A DNA stretch of 64,000 bases, taken from positions 1,798,001 to 1,862,000 of the forward strand of contig PS015010.1 of the NCBI GenBank assembly GCA_048213135.1. Direction: 5' to 3'. The translations under genes were made by a program, and so were the position numbers. Below, piece by piece: positions 33,241 through 42,273 of the stretch. This stretch comes from Reclinomonas americana ATCC 50394. Lineage: Eukaryota; Jakobida; Jakobea; Jakobida. The stretch's first letter is position 1; each line of letters opens with the position of its first letter. The notes beneath the pieces are model-generated. The model did no database searches, was not told the DNA's origin, and saw nothing but the letters and a program-made list of their open reading frames with translations.

Positions 33241-34011
33241 TCAAAAGTACCGCTTAATAATCCGCAACTGCTGCGTCCTTAACCCGGTATCTGTATTCAC
33301 GATCCCCTGGCTGTCTACCTTATCAATCCTTACCTTTCCCGCTGCATGAATGATCTCGTGTTCATTGAGCAATATGCCCACGTGAATGATATTTCCCTGC
33401 TCATCATCAAAAAAAGCCAGGTCGCCGCAGCGGGCCTGCTGGATAAAAGAGATCAGCTCTCCCTGCCCCGCCTGCATCGACGCGTCACGCATCAGCGGTA
33501 TATTCAGGAAACGGAAAACCATTTGAGAAAAACCACTGCAGTCGGTGCCAAAAACCGATCTGCCACCCCACAGGTAACTGGTGTTGAGAAATTTATAGGC
33601 CAGTTGTTTCAGCGTTTTCGCATCCCTCTTCGCTTCCGCGGGATTCCATACTTTTCCGGAGAAATGTACCGTGCTTTTACGCCATAAACTATTGCCATTG
33701 CGCATGGCGGTGAGACTGCTGCCAAACGGCACATACATCGGGTGACCGTTGTACTCGATCTCATTGACCCAGTCGGCCGTTAGTGACTGCTCTGCCAGGT
33801 TGTAATGCTCCTCATCAATTTCCTGCAAATGCGATTGCTGGCACCAGCCGGTATAGGCATCATTCTTACAGACTACTTTTACCCAGCCGTTCTTTCCTGT
33901 GATGGTGATGATGGCGCACTCGCCAAATAATAGCTGGCTCACCATTTCTGCTTTGTGGTCGGGTTCCATACGCATCGGTGCCACGGGCACACAACAAACC
34001 GAATAACTCAT
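33241..34011 (-). CDS. NlpC/P60 peptidoglycan hydrolase with SH3-like domains
   Basis: ATG at 34011 (256 residues) is preferred; a GTG at 34029 is possible, but AGAGGAT precedes the ATG. Two bacterial SH3-like domains come first (VCCVPVAPMRMEPDHKAEMV, GWCQQSHLQEI), then the C-terminal NlpC/P60 domain with GRSVFGTDCSGFSQMVF (nucleophile Cys), HVGILLNEHEIIHAAG (His) and a third polar residue in the same strand. It hydrolyses gamma-D-Glu-diamino acid bonds in cell-wall peptides. There is no signal peptide, as in the YgiM/YkfC-like dipeptidyl-peptidase VI group, so it may be cytoplasmic and recycle muropeptides. Confidence 0.88.
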   Translation of the reverse strand: MSYSVCCVPVAPMRMEPDHKAEMVSQLLFGECAIITITGKNGWVKVVCKNDAYTGWCQQSHLQEIDEEHYNLAEQSLTADWVNEIEYNGHPMYVPFGSSLTAMRNGNSLWRKSTVHFSGKVWNPAEAKRDAKTLKQLAYKFLNTSYLWGGRSVFGTDCSGFSQMVFRFLNIPLMRDASMQAGQGELISFIQQARCGDLAFFDDEQGNIIHVGILLNEHEIIHAAGKVRIDKVDSQGIVNTDTGLRTQQLRIIKRYF

Positions 34012-34127
34012 ATCCTCTGTTTTGTTCACTTATTTTCTGCCCGGCGCAGCGCCCCGGGATTACACCCTTCTAAATTATGGAATTTACCTAAGTTTACATC
34101 TTACAAGCATATAAAACTGCCGGCAGG

Positions 34128-34700
34128 GTGACTACCAATAAATATAACGATATAGATGATAATGAGTTATTGCAGCGGTTCTACGCCTACCACGACAATG
34201 AGTGGCTGGGCATACTGATGCAGCGGTATACCATGCTGCTGCTGGGTGTGTGCATGAAATACCTCAAAAACGAGGAAGAAGCGAAAGACGCGGTGCAGCA
34301 GGTATTCCTGAAAGCCATAGGCGAACTGCAGAAATATAAAGTGGACTATTTCAAGAGCTGGATATACATGATCGCCAAGAACCACTGCCTGATGAAACTG
34401 AGGGATAAAGGGAAATACAACGTGGAGATCAATGAACGCCTGATGGCTACACCCGAGGAACCCGTTGAAAAGAACAGTCACCACGAAAAGGACAGAACGC
34501 TTAACCTGATGGCCGAAGCCCTGCAGCAACTCAACAAAGAGCAGCAACTTTGCGTAACTTTGTTCTATCTTGAAAAAAAGAGTTACCAGGACATAGCCAG
34601 CGAAACGAACTTCAGCCTGATGCAGGTGAAAAGCCACATACAGAACGGTAAACGGAATCTTAAAATAGCCATGGAAAAGCTGATCGACAATGAGCGATAA
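34128..34700 (+). CDS. ECF RNA polymerase sigma factor
   Basis: A 190-residue sigma-70 family, ECF-type protein starting with GTG at 34128. Region 2 is seen as LGVCMKYLKNEEEAKDAVQQ and VFLKAIGELQKYKVDYFKSW; region 4 as LNKEQQLCVTLFYLEKKSYQ and DIASETNFSLMQVKSHIQNG. It directs transcription of an unknown regulon. The stop codon overlaps the next gene by 11 bases; that gene encodes a membrane protein fitting an anti-sigma role. It is divergent from the NlpC/P60 gene. Confidence 0.92.
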   Translation: MTTNKYNDIDDNELLQRFYAYHDNEWLGILMQRYTMLLLGVCMKYLKNEEEAKDAVQQVFLKAIGELQKYKVDYFKSWIYMIAKNHCLMKLRDKGKYNVEINERLMATPEEPVEKNSHHEKDRTLNLMAEALQQLNKEQQLCVTLFYLEKKSYQDIASETNFSLMQVKSHIQNGKRNLKIAMEKLIDNER

Positions 34701-35106
34701 CCTGAAAGACATATTATCCAACCTGAACAAAGAGGTAGAACAGGAAAAGCTCCTGGACTATCTCAATAAGAAATTGTCTGCAGGCGAAGCCCATGAAATT
34801 GAAAAGCAGATGGCCGATGATCCGTTCATGGACGATGCCATGGAAGGACTGGGTGAATTTAAAAATACCGCCGCACTGAATGACTATGTACAGCAGCTTA
34901 ACCAGAACCTGCAGAAACAACTCAGCAAAAAGAAACAACGCAAAGAAAAACGCCGGCTGAAAGATCAGCCCTGGCTATATTTTACCATCATCCTGATACT
35001 GATACTGGCGATCATTTCCTATGTGCTGATACAAAAGCACAGGAACAGCATCGCCCCTCCTGCCCCGCCACCAGCCGAAGTTCCGGCGCCTTCAAAAAAA
35101 ATATAA
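34690..35106 (+). CDS. Membrane protein, probable anti-sigma factor
   Basis: A 138-residue protein with a soluble N-terminus (LKDILSNLNKEVEQEKLLDY), a mid-region KQRKEKRRLKD, one transmembrane helix (WLYFTIILILILAIISYVLI, about 95-115) and a short proline-rich periplasmic end (APPAPPPAEVPAP). The MADDPFMDDAMEGL segment resembles the zinc-free cytoplasmic part of anti-sigma factors in this phylum. Its overlap with the sigma gene supports the pairing. The short periplasmic part leaves no obvious sensing domain. Confidence 0.75.
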   Translation: MSDNLKDILSNLNKEVEQEKLLDYLNKKLSAGEAHEIEKQMADDPFMDDAMEGLGEFKNTAALNDYVQQLNQNLQKQLSKKKQRKEKRRLKDQPWLYFTIILILILAIISYVLIQKHRNSIAPPAPPPAEVPAPSKKI

Positions 35107-35132
35107 CAAAAGCCCCGCCCCGGAGGGCAGGG
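35103..35132 (-). terminator. Intrinsic terminator of the 823-residue T9SS protein gene
   Basis: On the minus strand GCCCTGCCC / GGGCGGGGC (one wobble) and a TTTTGTTATAT tail. It lies 27 bases after the stop and also faces the end of the anti-sigma gene. Confidence 0.8.
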
Positions 35133-35158
35133 CCTTGTTCTGCTGGGTTACAATTCAC

Positions 35159-37630
35159 CTATTGTTTTACAAATCGCAACACTTGTAGGGTTCCGTCTGT
35201 GGCCACTCCTTTCAATGCATAAACGCCGGGCCGCAGGTTACTGATATCTACATTAAAAGACGCCGTTCCCGCCGGAAATGGCCGGTATACCGACAGCAAT
35301 ATTCTTCCCTGCATATCTGCCAGTTGCAATTGCAGGCCAACCGCGGCTGATGCGCTCACCTGCACAGCAAGGGTTGCCCCGGCTGTCCTGTTCAACCCGG
35401 TATTGCTCATTTCCCAGCCCTTACCATTCAACTGCAGCGCCGCCACATTGCTGTAACTCTTCCTGCCACTATTGTCTGTTACCTGTAACCGGTAGTACAA
35501 CAGGCCGCTGCCGGGGGCCCTGTCCTCGTACATCGTTTGCGAAGCGGGCAGTTCCGCCAGTACACTGAACAATTGCCCGTTATAAGAACGTTCTGTTTTG
35601 ATGGATTGGATGTTATTGCTCAATCCGGTCAGCCAGCTGAGCACTACATTTCCCTGTACCGGCCTGGCCTTTAGTACCACGGGTAATGGCGCATCCAGTA
35701 TGGACGACATATTCCCGATGACATACGCCGAATCAAGACTGTTAGGACTGAATGGCCCTGCGGTATAAGGATTGGCGCCCGCCGGTGTATTGGTCACACC
35801 CGCCGGATCCACATGCCATGATCCTCCCGCGAAATGTCCCAGTTCCATGGCTGCCGTTGCGGTACAGCTGCTGCCTTTGGTGGTATCATGATACTGGAAA
35901 GTAAGCGCAACGGAATTGGCCACGATGGAAGAAGCTGTTGTAAGTACCCAGGTTCTTTTAATAGTACGTGTTGGACTGTAAATACCACCCGGCGTATTGC
36001 CATACTGCACCCGTATCGCGTAATCATTGGTAATGGCGGAACCCGAAGTGGCAATCGTCAGTGGCTCATAACTGTTGCTGAGCAAAGCCCCGAGCGGAAC
36101 CGTCAATGAGGAGGCAGCAGGCATTCCGGTGAATTTGATCTTCCCGGTTCCATTGGTATAAAACCTGGGGACAGGTGTTCCGGCCGCATTGCTGAAATTA
36201 TTATAAGGGATGGTCAGCGTATTGTTGTTCAGCCTGACGGTTCCCCTGGTGAAAATAAAAGGAACATTAGGCGGCATCGTAAAATCAGTCAGCAGGTTCA
36301 CATAAAAAGAAGTACTGCCGTTATTCATATTGAGGGAATACGTTCCTGAACCCAGGTTATCGATCTGCAGGTCCTGCGCCTGGGAACTGCTGTTCAACGC
36401 AATACTGTTTTGCGTACCGAAGGCTGACGTGGCGAAAAGCGTTCCGCCGGTCTTGATAAAGTTGCGGCCTACATTCAATTGCATGTACCCGCCGGGAGAC
36501 AATCCTGTTGGCCGGTTGGTAAGATCGAAACTTCCGCCGGTCATAATAAAATCGCGGTTAACGGGTAATACAATGGGATAAGCACTGCCCGCGTCGCCGG
36601 GAAAAGTAGCGTTACCGATGACTGTACCGCCGGTTATTTTGAAATCAGATGTGATCACTTTGGAAGCACAGGTTGTTGCCGTGGGCACACCCAGGTAAAG
36701 CGTACCGCCCTGCACTTCAAGATGCCCCACGCTGTAACAGGGCGTTACACCCAGGCTGGCTGTACCACTGCCGGTATTGATGATGCGGACACTGTCTACA
36801 TGGAACAGCAACCCCACAGACGGTACAACACCTAATGCATTTCCGGTTTGCGAAGGACAATTCCAGATGATGAGGCCGTAATAGTTACCGATATTATCCA
36901 GCGTAACCGTAGTGGTTACAACACCGGTTATATTGATGATGCCTCCATCCTGGCAGGTAAGTCCGGGTAATGCAGCGCCATCTCTTGCCCATTGCAATTC
37001 GCCACCGCTCTCGATATAAAATCTTGTCCAGCTTGTCGCGAAGTTGGACAATTGCGCTGAAGGCCCCGACAGGATAATTTTACCATACACCCTTGTACTG
37101 CCGCCAAAAGCGGAAGAAACATAAAACTTACGATTGGTGCTGGCGTTGGTGCCGGTGCCCTGCATATCCACGATGCCGTAGATCAATCCCGTGCTGGCCA
37201 CCGTACTCATGCTACCGAACTCGAATATGGTAGTGGTGGCTGCTCCGATATTGATCCGGCTGGTGACATCTACGGTAAGACCATTGCCAAAATAAAAATA
37301 AGTATTGCTTGCAGAAGAGATATTGACTGTAACTCCATTGATCACCGACAACTGCCCGAACAGGTCGGTGGTTGTTTTTGCAGGATAATCAGTGATAGTA
37401 ACTGAAGAAGAAAGGGATCCGTCGAAAATAATATCATCACCAACAGCAGGACTTGTTGCGGTAACAGGTACACCTGCAGGACTCCAGTTGCCGGCCACAC
37501 TCCAGGAGCCGGAACTGCCACCCACCCATGTTTTGACGGTCGCGAAAGAAGACTGAACCAGGCAGAGCAGGATAGCCATGCCATATAAACGAAGCGATCC
37601 GGCGGTAAAGAGCGTAGCTATTCTGAACAT
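35159..37630 (-). CDS. T9SS-sorted secreted beta-rich protein, 823 residues
   Basis: Start placed at 37630 (MFRIATLFTAGSLRLYGMAI...) which gives a signal peptide ending near SSFA. After the signal, TWVGGSSGSWSVAGNWSPAG is a typical 'G.W....NW' repeat opening found in large Bacteroidota surface proteins. Most of the rest is beta-strand-rich with Thr, Ser and Gly, including GYMQLNVGRNFIKTGGTLFA. The end is a fibronectin-like segment and a type A T9SS sorting domain (QLADMQGRILLSVYRPFP, LRPGVYALKG, LRFVKQ). Unlike the next three proteins, it lacks the LTGTKNIPGDY module and the shared C-terminal module beyond the sorting domain. It is probably an exported surface or matrix protein. Confidence 0.85.
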   Translation of the reverse strand: MFRIATLFTAGSLRLYGMAILLCLVQSSFATVKTWVGGSSGSWSVAGNWSPAGVPVTATSPAVGDDIIFDGSLSSSVTITDYPAKTTTDLFGQLSVINGVTVNISSASNTYFYFGNGLTVDVTSRINIGAATTTIFEFGSMSTVASTGLIYGIVDMQGTGTNASTNRKFYVSSAFGGSTRVYGKIILSGPSAQLSNFATSWTRFYIESGGELQWARDGAALPGLTCQDGGIINITGVVTTTVTLDNIGNYYGLIIWNCPSQTGNALGVVPSVGLLFHVDSVRIINTGSGTASLGVTPCYSVGHLEVQGGTLYLGVPTATTCASKVITSDFKITGGTVIGNATFPGDAGSAYPIVLPVNRDFIMTGGSFDLTNRPTGLSPGGYMQLNVGRNFIKTGGTLFATSAFGTQNSIALNSSSQAQDLQIDNLGSGTYSLNMNNGSTSFYVNLLTDFTMPPNVPFIFTRGTVRLNNNTLTIPYNNFSNAAGTPVPRFYTNGTGKIKFTGMPAASSLTVPLGALLSNSYEPLTIATSGSAITNDYAIRVQYGNTPGGIYSPTRTIKRTWVLTTASSIVANSVALTFQYHDTTKGSSCTATAAMELGHFAGGSWHVDPAGVTNTPAGANPYTAGPFSPNSLDSAYVIGNMSSILDAPLPVVLKARPVQGNVVLSWLTGLSNNIQSIKTERSYNGQLFSVLAELPASQTMYEDRAPGSGLLYYRLQVTDNSGRKSYSNVAALQLNGKGWEMSNTGLNRTAGATLAVQVSASAAVGLQLQLADMQGRILLSVYRPFPAGTASFNVDISNLRPGVYALKGVATDGTLQVLRFVKQ

Positions 37631-37775
37631 ATGCACATCAGGTTTAAAATAGCTGATCACAGGTATTGAGATGGGAATGGCGGTAACCATTGCGGCGATA
37701 AAATTAGGAAGCAGTTCAAAGGCGGGAAATACTCAATATTGAGTAGCCGGGCAAGGGCAAGGACGGGTCAGAAAA

Positions 37776-37814
37776 CGAAAAATGCCATCCCGGGCAGAAC
37801 AGGACGGCACTTTT
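37776..37814 (-). terminator. Intrinsic terminator of the 1416-residue gene
   Basis: On the minus strand TGCCGTCC / GGATGGCA (one G.U) around an 11-base loop, followed by ATTTTTCG. Confidence 0.75.
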
Positions 37815-37833
37815 CTATCGTAAAACCAGAAAG

Positions 37834-40800
37834 CTATTGTTTGACAAAACGCAGTACAGACGACCGGCCTTCGGCAGTGATGCCATACAGGCTGTAAGTT
37901 CCTGAATGAAGTTCCGGGAGGTATATATCTGTAGTGCTGAACCCGGCACCCAGGTTAACAGCATCGCGTTTTACTATCCTGCCCTGCATATCAATGATGA
38001 CCAGTTCCATCTTCACCGCAGCGGCCGATGTGGCATTCAGTTTAAGATGGTCGTTCACCACAGGGTTGGGGGCTATACTCACCAGGTCGAAGCCTTTTAC
38101 TGCATTCAGTAGCGCGACAATACCTGTGTAAGTGATCTTACCGTTGGCATCCGTCATTTTCACGCGGTAATAATTCATACCCGGCATGGGTTGCGCATCG
38201 GCATAATCAAAAGGCTGGTTACAACGTGCGGCGGTCGCCTGTACACTGTACAACGGCGTAAACGCTCCTGAAGCAGAGCTGCTGCGTTCAAGCGTTACCG
38301 TTACTTCAGGCGTGGAATTGCAGGTCAGTTTCCAGTTCAGCAGGTGAACACTTCCCTGCCTGCTGCCTTTGAAATAATTGACTTCCACCGGCAATACCCA
38401 GCGGAGGTTGGTGTGTACATAAAAACCGGAGAAGCCCGTAACATCAAAACTCACTTCCCAGTAATTCCCGTTCCATACAATGTCCGCGTCTGCCGGGTTA
38501 ATGAGTTCTCCCGTTCCGGTGTACTGGTTGGGTGATGATGGAGAAGTATTCGCGGTGCCGTGATACTGCGTTACCCGCAGGTTGCTCCTGTTGGGATCGC
38601 TGTTGCCCCCGCCGGCCACTGTAGGCAGGTCGGGCCAGGAAGCATTGTTTGCATTGAACGTCACAAACTCCGCGTTAGTAAAATAAAGGGTCACCTTTGC
38701 TGTAGAGGTGGTAGCATTGGTGACCGGTTCAATATCAAAATGTCTTTGCACGTATGGTTCCGCGTTATACGTGGGCATAGTGGCAGGATCGATGTACACG
38801 CAGGTGTTCACAGACCCGCTTACGGGGCTGGCGCCGGAGGGTTGTACTTTCGCGATCAGGCTGCAGGTGTTTGTCCTGAAAGTGGTGGCCCCTGAAATAT
38901 CCCTGCTGTTGCAAACGGTGGTTGATACTGCACCTGCCAGCGTGGTAACAGCTGTGGCCCCGTTGAATTCATCGGCTCCTATATCCGGTGTTGTGGCGTT
39001 TCTCGTGCTTCCGTCGATATCGGCAGTATAACCACTGACAGGCGTTCCTTTTCCTTCTATCTCGCAGTTGAGTGCAGCCACAAGGTGCAGGTCGGTAGCG
39101 GATGTAAAGTCAGGCATGGCACTGATAGAATTTACGTCCCTTGTACTTACCCGGGCTTTAAAGGCTGTGATCGTCTGGTCGCTGTTGGTACCGTCATCAA
39201 ATATCAGTTTTGCCGCACCAGGCGTACCGCTGTAATACAGGTTATAGTTTGATGTGGAGGCGTAATTGTTGAGTGTGGCATCGGAACGGCGGAACGCGAC
39301 GGTTTTACCGGTGCCGTTGGGCGTTGAGGTATTGACAAAAATATTATCGATCATGTCCAGCGCAGCCGTTGTCGCTGTTGCACTGGTACTGTCGAATACC
39401 GCTGACGTACCGAAGTCGGTTGCAGATGACGTGGCATTGAGGTAAACGGAATTGTAATACAACTTATAATTGGTCGTCGCTGCTTTGGAAAGCACACTGA
39501 TGCCGCGTAACACATCTGCTCCGCCCAAAGAAGGTGCCGTAAGATTAGCTATAAAATTATTTGCCGCGGTAACACTGGTACCTGACTGTATCTGTAAACC
39601 GTGCACCCTCGGGGATGTGGCCGTACCCGAAGCGGTATTCGTGAGTGTATGAATCTGGTTGTTTGTTATCAATGCCGTACCTCCTCCCTTCAGGATGAGG
39701 CCACTGCTGACGCCTGTGCCGGCGCTGCTGATATCCGAAATGGTATTCCCGGAAAAGGTCGCTGATGTACCGCTGATATCAATACCCACAGCTTCCGTTC
39801 CGTTGGTTGCAGAAGTTTTGATATTGCTGATGATGTTGTTCTGTACCGTGACGCTGGTGAGTTGTGTGCCGCCGATAATAGCTGTGGCATTACCGGCCCC
39901 CGTAGCTTCCAGGCCGGAGATGGTATTGCCGTTAAGCGTATAGGTACCTGCTGCACTGATCGTTTCAACACATATACCAAATGTCACCGGCGCTTTGATA
40001 TTACTGATGGTATTGTTGGAGCAGGTAATGTTCGTGCCTTTCCAGCTGTACATAACAGCCGCCAGCCCGCCTTCGAGGGTAATGTTGCTGAAGGTATTGC
40101 CGGTAATGGTTTTAGTGGGGCCATTGGTAACACTTACCCCCTGCTGTTCGCACCAGCCAAACAAAGGCGGGCTGCCTACCAGGTAAACGTTGGAAAAGTT
40201 ATTCCCGGTTTCTGTTACAGTTGAACCACTTACTGCTCCGCCATCGGCATACATGAAAAATACCTGTCCGCCTGTCAATGTTTTGTTGTAGGTACCTACA
40301 ATACGATTGTCGTTGCAGGTATAGCTGGCGCCTGAAGCCATAGCTCCCGACTGGCGGATAAAATAAATAAAGCCGCCGGACCTGCTTACGATGTTGGTGA
40401 AGGTATTATTGCTTATGGTTTGTGAAGCGCCGATGGCATTGTTCCAGATGAAGAGCTGGGCACCAGAAGATACAGGCGTATTGATACCTGTAATATCGTT
40501 ACCCGATATCTCAATGACAGCCGCAGCGGATGTTCCTCCATTGTATATACCGCGGATCTGTCCGCCCTGTGCCGCAGAACAGGTAATCCAGGTGCCCGTT
40601 AAGGAACCAACCTGGTTATTTTTCATATTCACTGCGCCAGCAGAACTTAAATTAGCGATTCCTACCAGCAGTGAAGCGCTGGCACAACTGAACTTATCCA
40701 GGCTGTTATTGTTCATGTTGATGACCGTAGTGCTGAATGAGGTTTCGTTTACGATGCCGTACGTATTTCCCATTGCTCCCGTCATGCTGAATAACCCCGA

Positions 40801-42084
40801 TGCTGCAGTGCCCAACTGGTTATTGCTGATCGTAACGGTATTGAATACAAAGCCTGCATTATCGATCGCGGCAAAAAAACCGGCCCCGGCTCCTGAGAAT
40901 CCTTTTAATATATTACCGGTGACCAGGAATGCGTCGCAGGACACACCATTATAAATACCGTATATGGAACCCGATGGTGATGCCGCTGTCAGGCTGCAGT
41001 TCTGTATGGTATTATTGGTAACGCTGATCGTTAAAGACCCGGAAGTACTCCCTACTGTGTATATACCATACAAATTAGCCGTAGCTGAAGCCTGGGTGAG
41101 CGTGATGGTATTATTGCTGTATTGGGCGGTGTACGAAGCCGTAGGTCCTCCTGTAGGCGTCGCTCTTGCTATGCCTATGATATGCGAGGTCTGGTTCACC
41201 GACGCACTGGTGAGGGTATTCCAGGATACATTTTCAAAATTCTGGTGATATACCGTAATGCCTGACATGTAGGCCGGTGCATTAATAAATGCCGATTGCA
41301 CTAAACCATTGCCCCAGTTGGTAAGCGTATTGCCATCCGATGAAACACTTCCGCCGATATCATTGCCCGTGTCCATGGTTCCTGATGAGCCGCTGCCATT
41401 AAAATAGATGGGATAGTTCACATTGCTGATAGTGTTGGCATATATTTTATTATTGGAATTGGCCCCGTCGGTAGTGGTAGGATTCTCGGCCGTATTGATT
41501 GCGGAAGCGCTGTGCCGGGCATTGCTGTATACACCGAAAGAGTTTAGGTAGGTTCTGTCCATGGTGATCGTATTGCCCTGGATGGTATTGTTCTGTGCGC
41601 CGTCGGTTACACTGACATGCAGCAGGGCAATGCCCCATTCCGTCATGGTATTGCTGGCTTCAACCGTCACCGTATTCCCGCCGTTCTCCTGTATGGTGAA
41701 ACCTGTAATGGTGATCCAGTCGGCACCGATCAATTTGATGATGGCATCATTTACATTACCGGCTGCTTGAGGACTGAAAGCCGTAATGCTGTTGCTGTTG
41801 CCTTGTATCCTGACCGTTTTGGTACTGCTGGTAACACCTCCGCCGCTGAGTATAGCCGATCCCGTACCACCGATGACATAGCCACCTGCCGGCGCGGTTT
41901 GCGGATTGCCGGCCACGACATTAAAAATAACACCGCCTGCGCCGACACCCGAAGTGTTCAGCGCTGTAATGGCCGCCTGGAGTGTAGCATAATCGCCGGG
42001 AATATTCTTTGTCCCTGTAAGCTGGGAAAAAGAACGGTTCAGAAAACTCAGGCAGAGAAATAAAAATAAACCGGTCCTTCTCAT
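37834..42084 (-). CDS. T9SS-sorted right-handed beta-helix surface protein, 1416 residues
   Basis: The signal peptide (MRRTGLFLFLCLSFLNRSFS) is followed by a shared N-terminal module: QLTGTKNIPGDYATLQAAIT, NVVAGNPQTAPAGGYVI and GADWITITGFTIQENGGNT (to about 200). Residues about 200-960 form a right-handed parallel beta-helix with repeated short units such as SNNTITLTQAS, TGNTFSNITLEGG, CSNNTISNIKAP and LNGNTISGLEAT, with stacked asparagines. A segment ending TTPDIGADEFNG closes the helix. The last 309 residues are a module common to three cluster proteins (AEPYVQRHFDIEP, WNGNYWEVSFDVTGFSGF, APNPVV, DMQGRIVKR) ending in the T9SS signal LRFVKQ. Helix proteins of this kind bind or cut glycans, but no catalytic triad can be picked out, so a surface adhesin or matrix role is equally possible. 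Confidence 0.88.
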   Translation of the reverse strand: MRRTGLFLFLCLSFLNRSFSQLTGTKNIPGDYATLQAAITALNTSGVGAGGVIFNVVAGNPQTAPAGGYVIGGTGSAILSGGGVTSSTKTVRIQGNSNSITAFSPQAAGNVNDAIIKLIGADWITITGFTIQENGGNTVTVEASNTMTEWGIALLHVSVTDGAQNNTIQGNTITMDRTYLNSFGVYSNARHSASAINTAENPTTTDGANSNNKIYANTISNVNYPIYFNGSGSSGTMDTGNDIGGSVSSDGNTLTNWGNGLVQSAFINAPAYMSGITVYHQNFENVSWNTLTSASVNQTSHIIGIARATPTGGPTASYTAQYSNNTITLTQASATANLYGIYTVGSTSGSLTISVTNNTIQNCSLTAASPSGSIYGIYNGVSCDAFLVTGNILKGFSGAGAGFFAAIDNAGFVFNTVTISNNQLGTAASGLFSMTGAMGNTYGIVNETSFSTTVINMNNNSLDKFSCASASLLVGIANLSSAGAVNMKNNQVGSLTGTWITCSAAQGGQIRGIYNGGTSAAAVIEISGNDITGINTPVSSGAQLFIWNNAIGASQTISNNTFTNIVSRSGGFIYFIRQSGAMASGASYTCNDNRIVGTYNKTLTGGQVFFMYADGGAVSGSTVTETGNNFSNVYLVGSPPLFGWCEQQGVSVTNGPTKTITGNTFSNITLEGGLAAVMYSWKGTNITCSNNTISNIKAPVTFGICVETISAAGTYTLNGNTISGLEATGAGNATAIIGGTQLTSVTVQNNIISNIKTSATNGTEAVGIDISGTSATFSGNTISDISSAGTGVSSGLILKGGGTALITNNQIHTLTNTASGTATSPRVHGLQIQSGTSVTAANNFIANLTAPSLGGADVLRGISVLSKAATTNYKLYYNSVYLNATSSATDFGTSAVFDSTSATATTAALDMIDNIFVNTSTPNGTGKTVAFRRSDATLNNYASTSNYNLYYSGTPGAAKLIFDDGTNSDQTITAFKARVSTRDVNSISAMPDFTSATDLHLVAALNCEIEGKGTPVSGYTADIDGSTRNATTPDIGADEFNGATAVTTLAGAVSTTVCNSRDISGATTFRTNTCSLIAKVQPSGASPVSGSVNTCVYIDPATMPTYNAEPYVQRHFDIEPVTNATTSTAKVTLYFTNAEFVTFNANNASWPDLPTVAGGGNSDPNRSNLRVTQYHGTANTSPSSPNQYTGTGELINPADADIVWNGNYWEVSFDVTGFSGFYVHTNLRWVLPVEVNYFKGSRQGSVHLLNWKLTCNSTPEVTVTLERSSSASGAFTPLYSVQATAARCNQPFDYADAQPMPGMNYYRVKMTDANGKITYTGIVALLNAVKGFDLVSIAPNPVVNDHLKLNATSAAAVKMELVIIDMQGRIVKRDAVNLGAGFSTTDIYLPELHSGTYSLYGITAEGRSSVLRFVKQ

Positions 42085-42273
42085 TGTTTACAATCAATCA
42101 GTGAATGCAGGACATTCATTGACAAAATGGTTAGATGATGCTCTAAATTACCTACGATGAGGAGGTTACACGGCCGCCAGTCTATCAATACCGTCCGCGA
42201 GTAGACGAACAGCGTTCCCCGGTATGTGGAACAGCGGGGGATTCCGGTTTTTCCGGCTTCGCAATAATAAGGA

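Noticed and set aside
42085-42273. Terminator after the 1434-residue gene
   Set aside because: Only short CCGG/GGAAC pairs are seen near 42220-42260, with no stem and U-run that would match the other terminators in this cluster.
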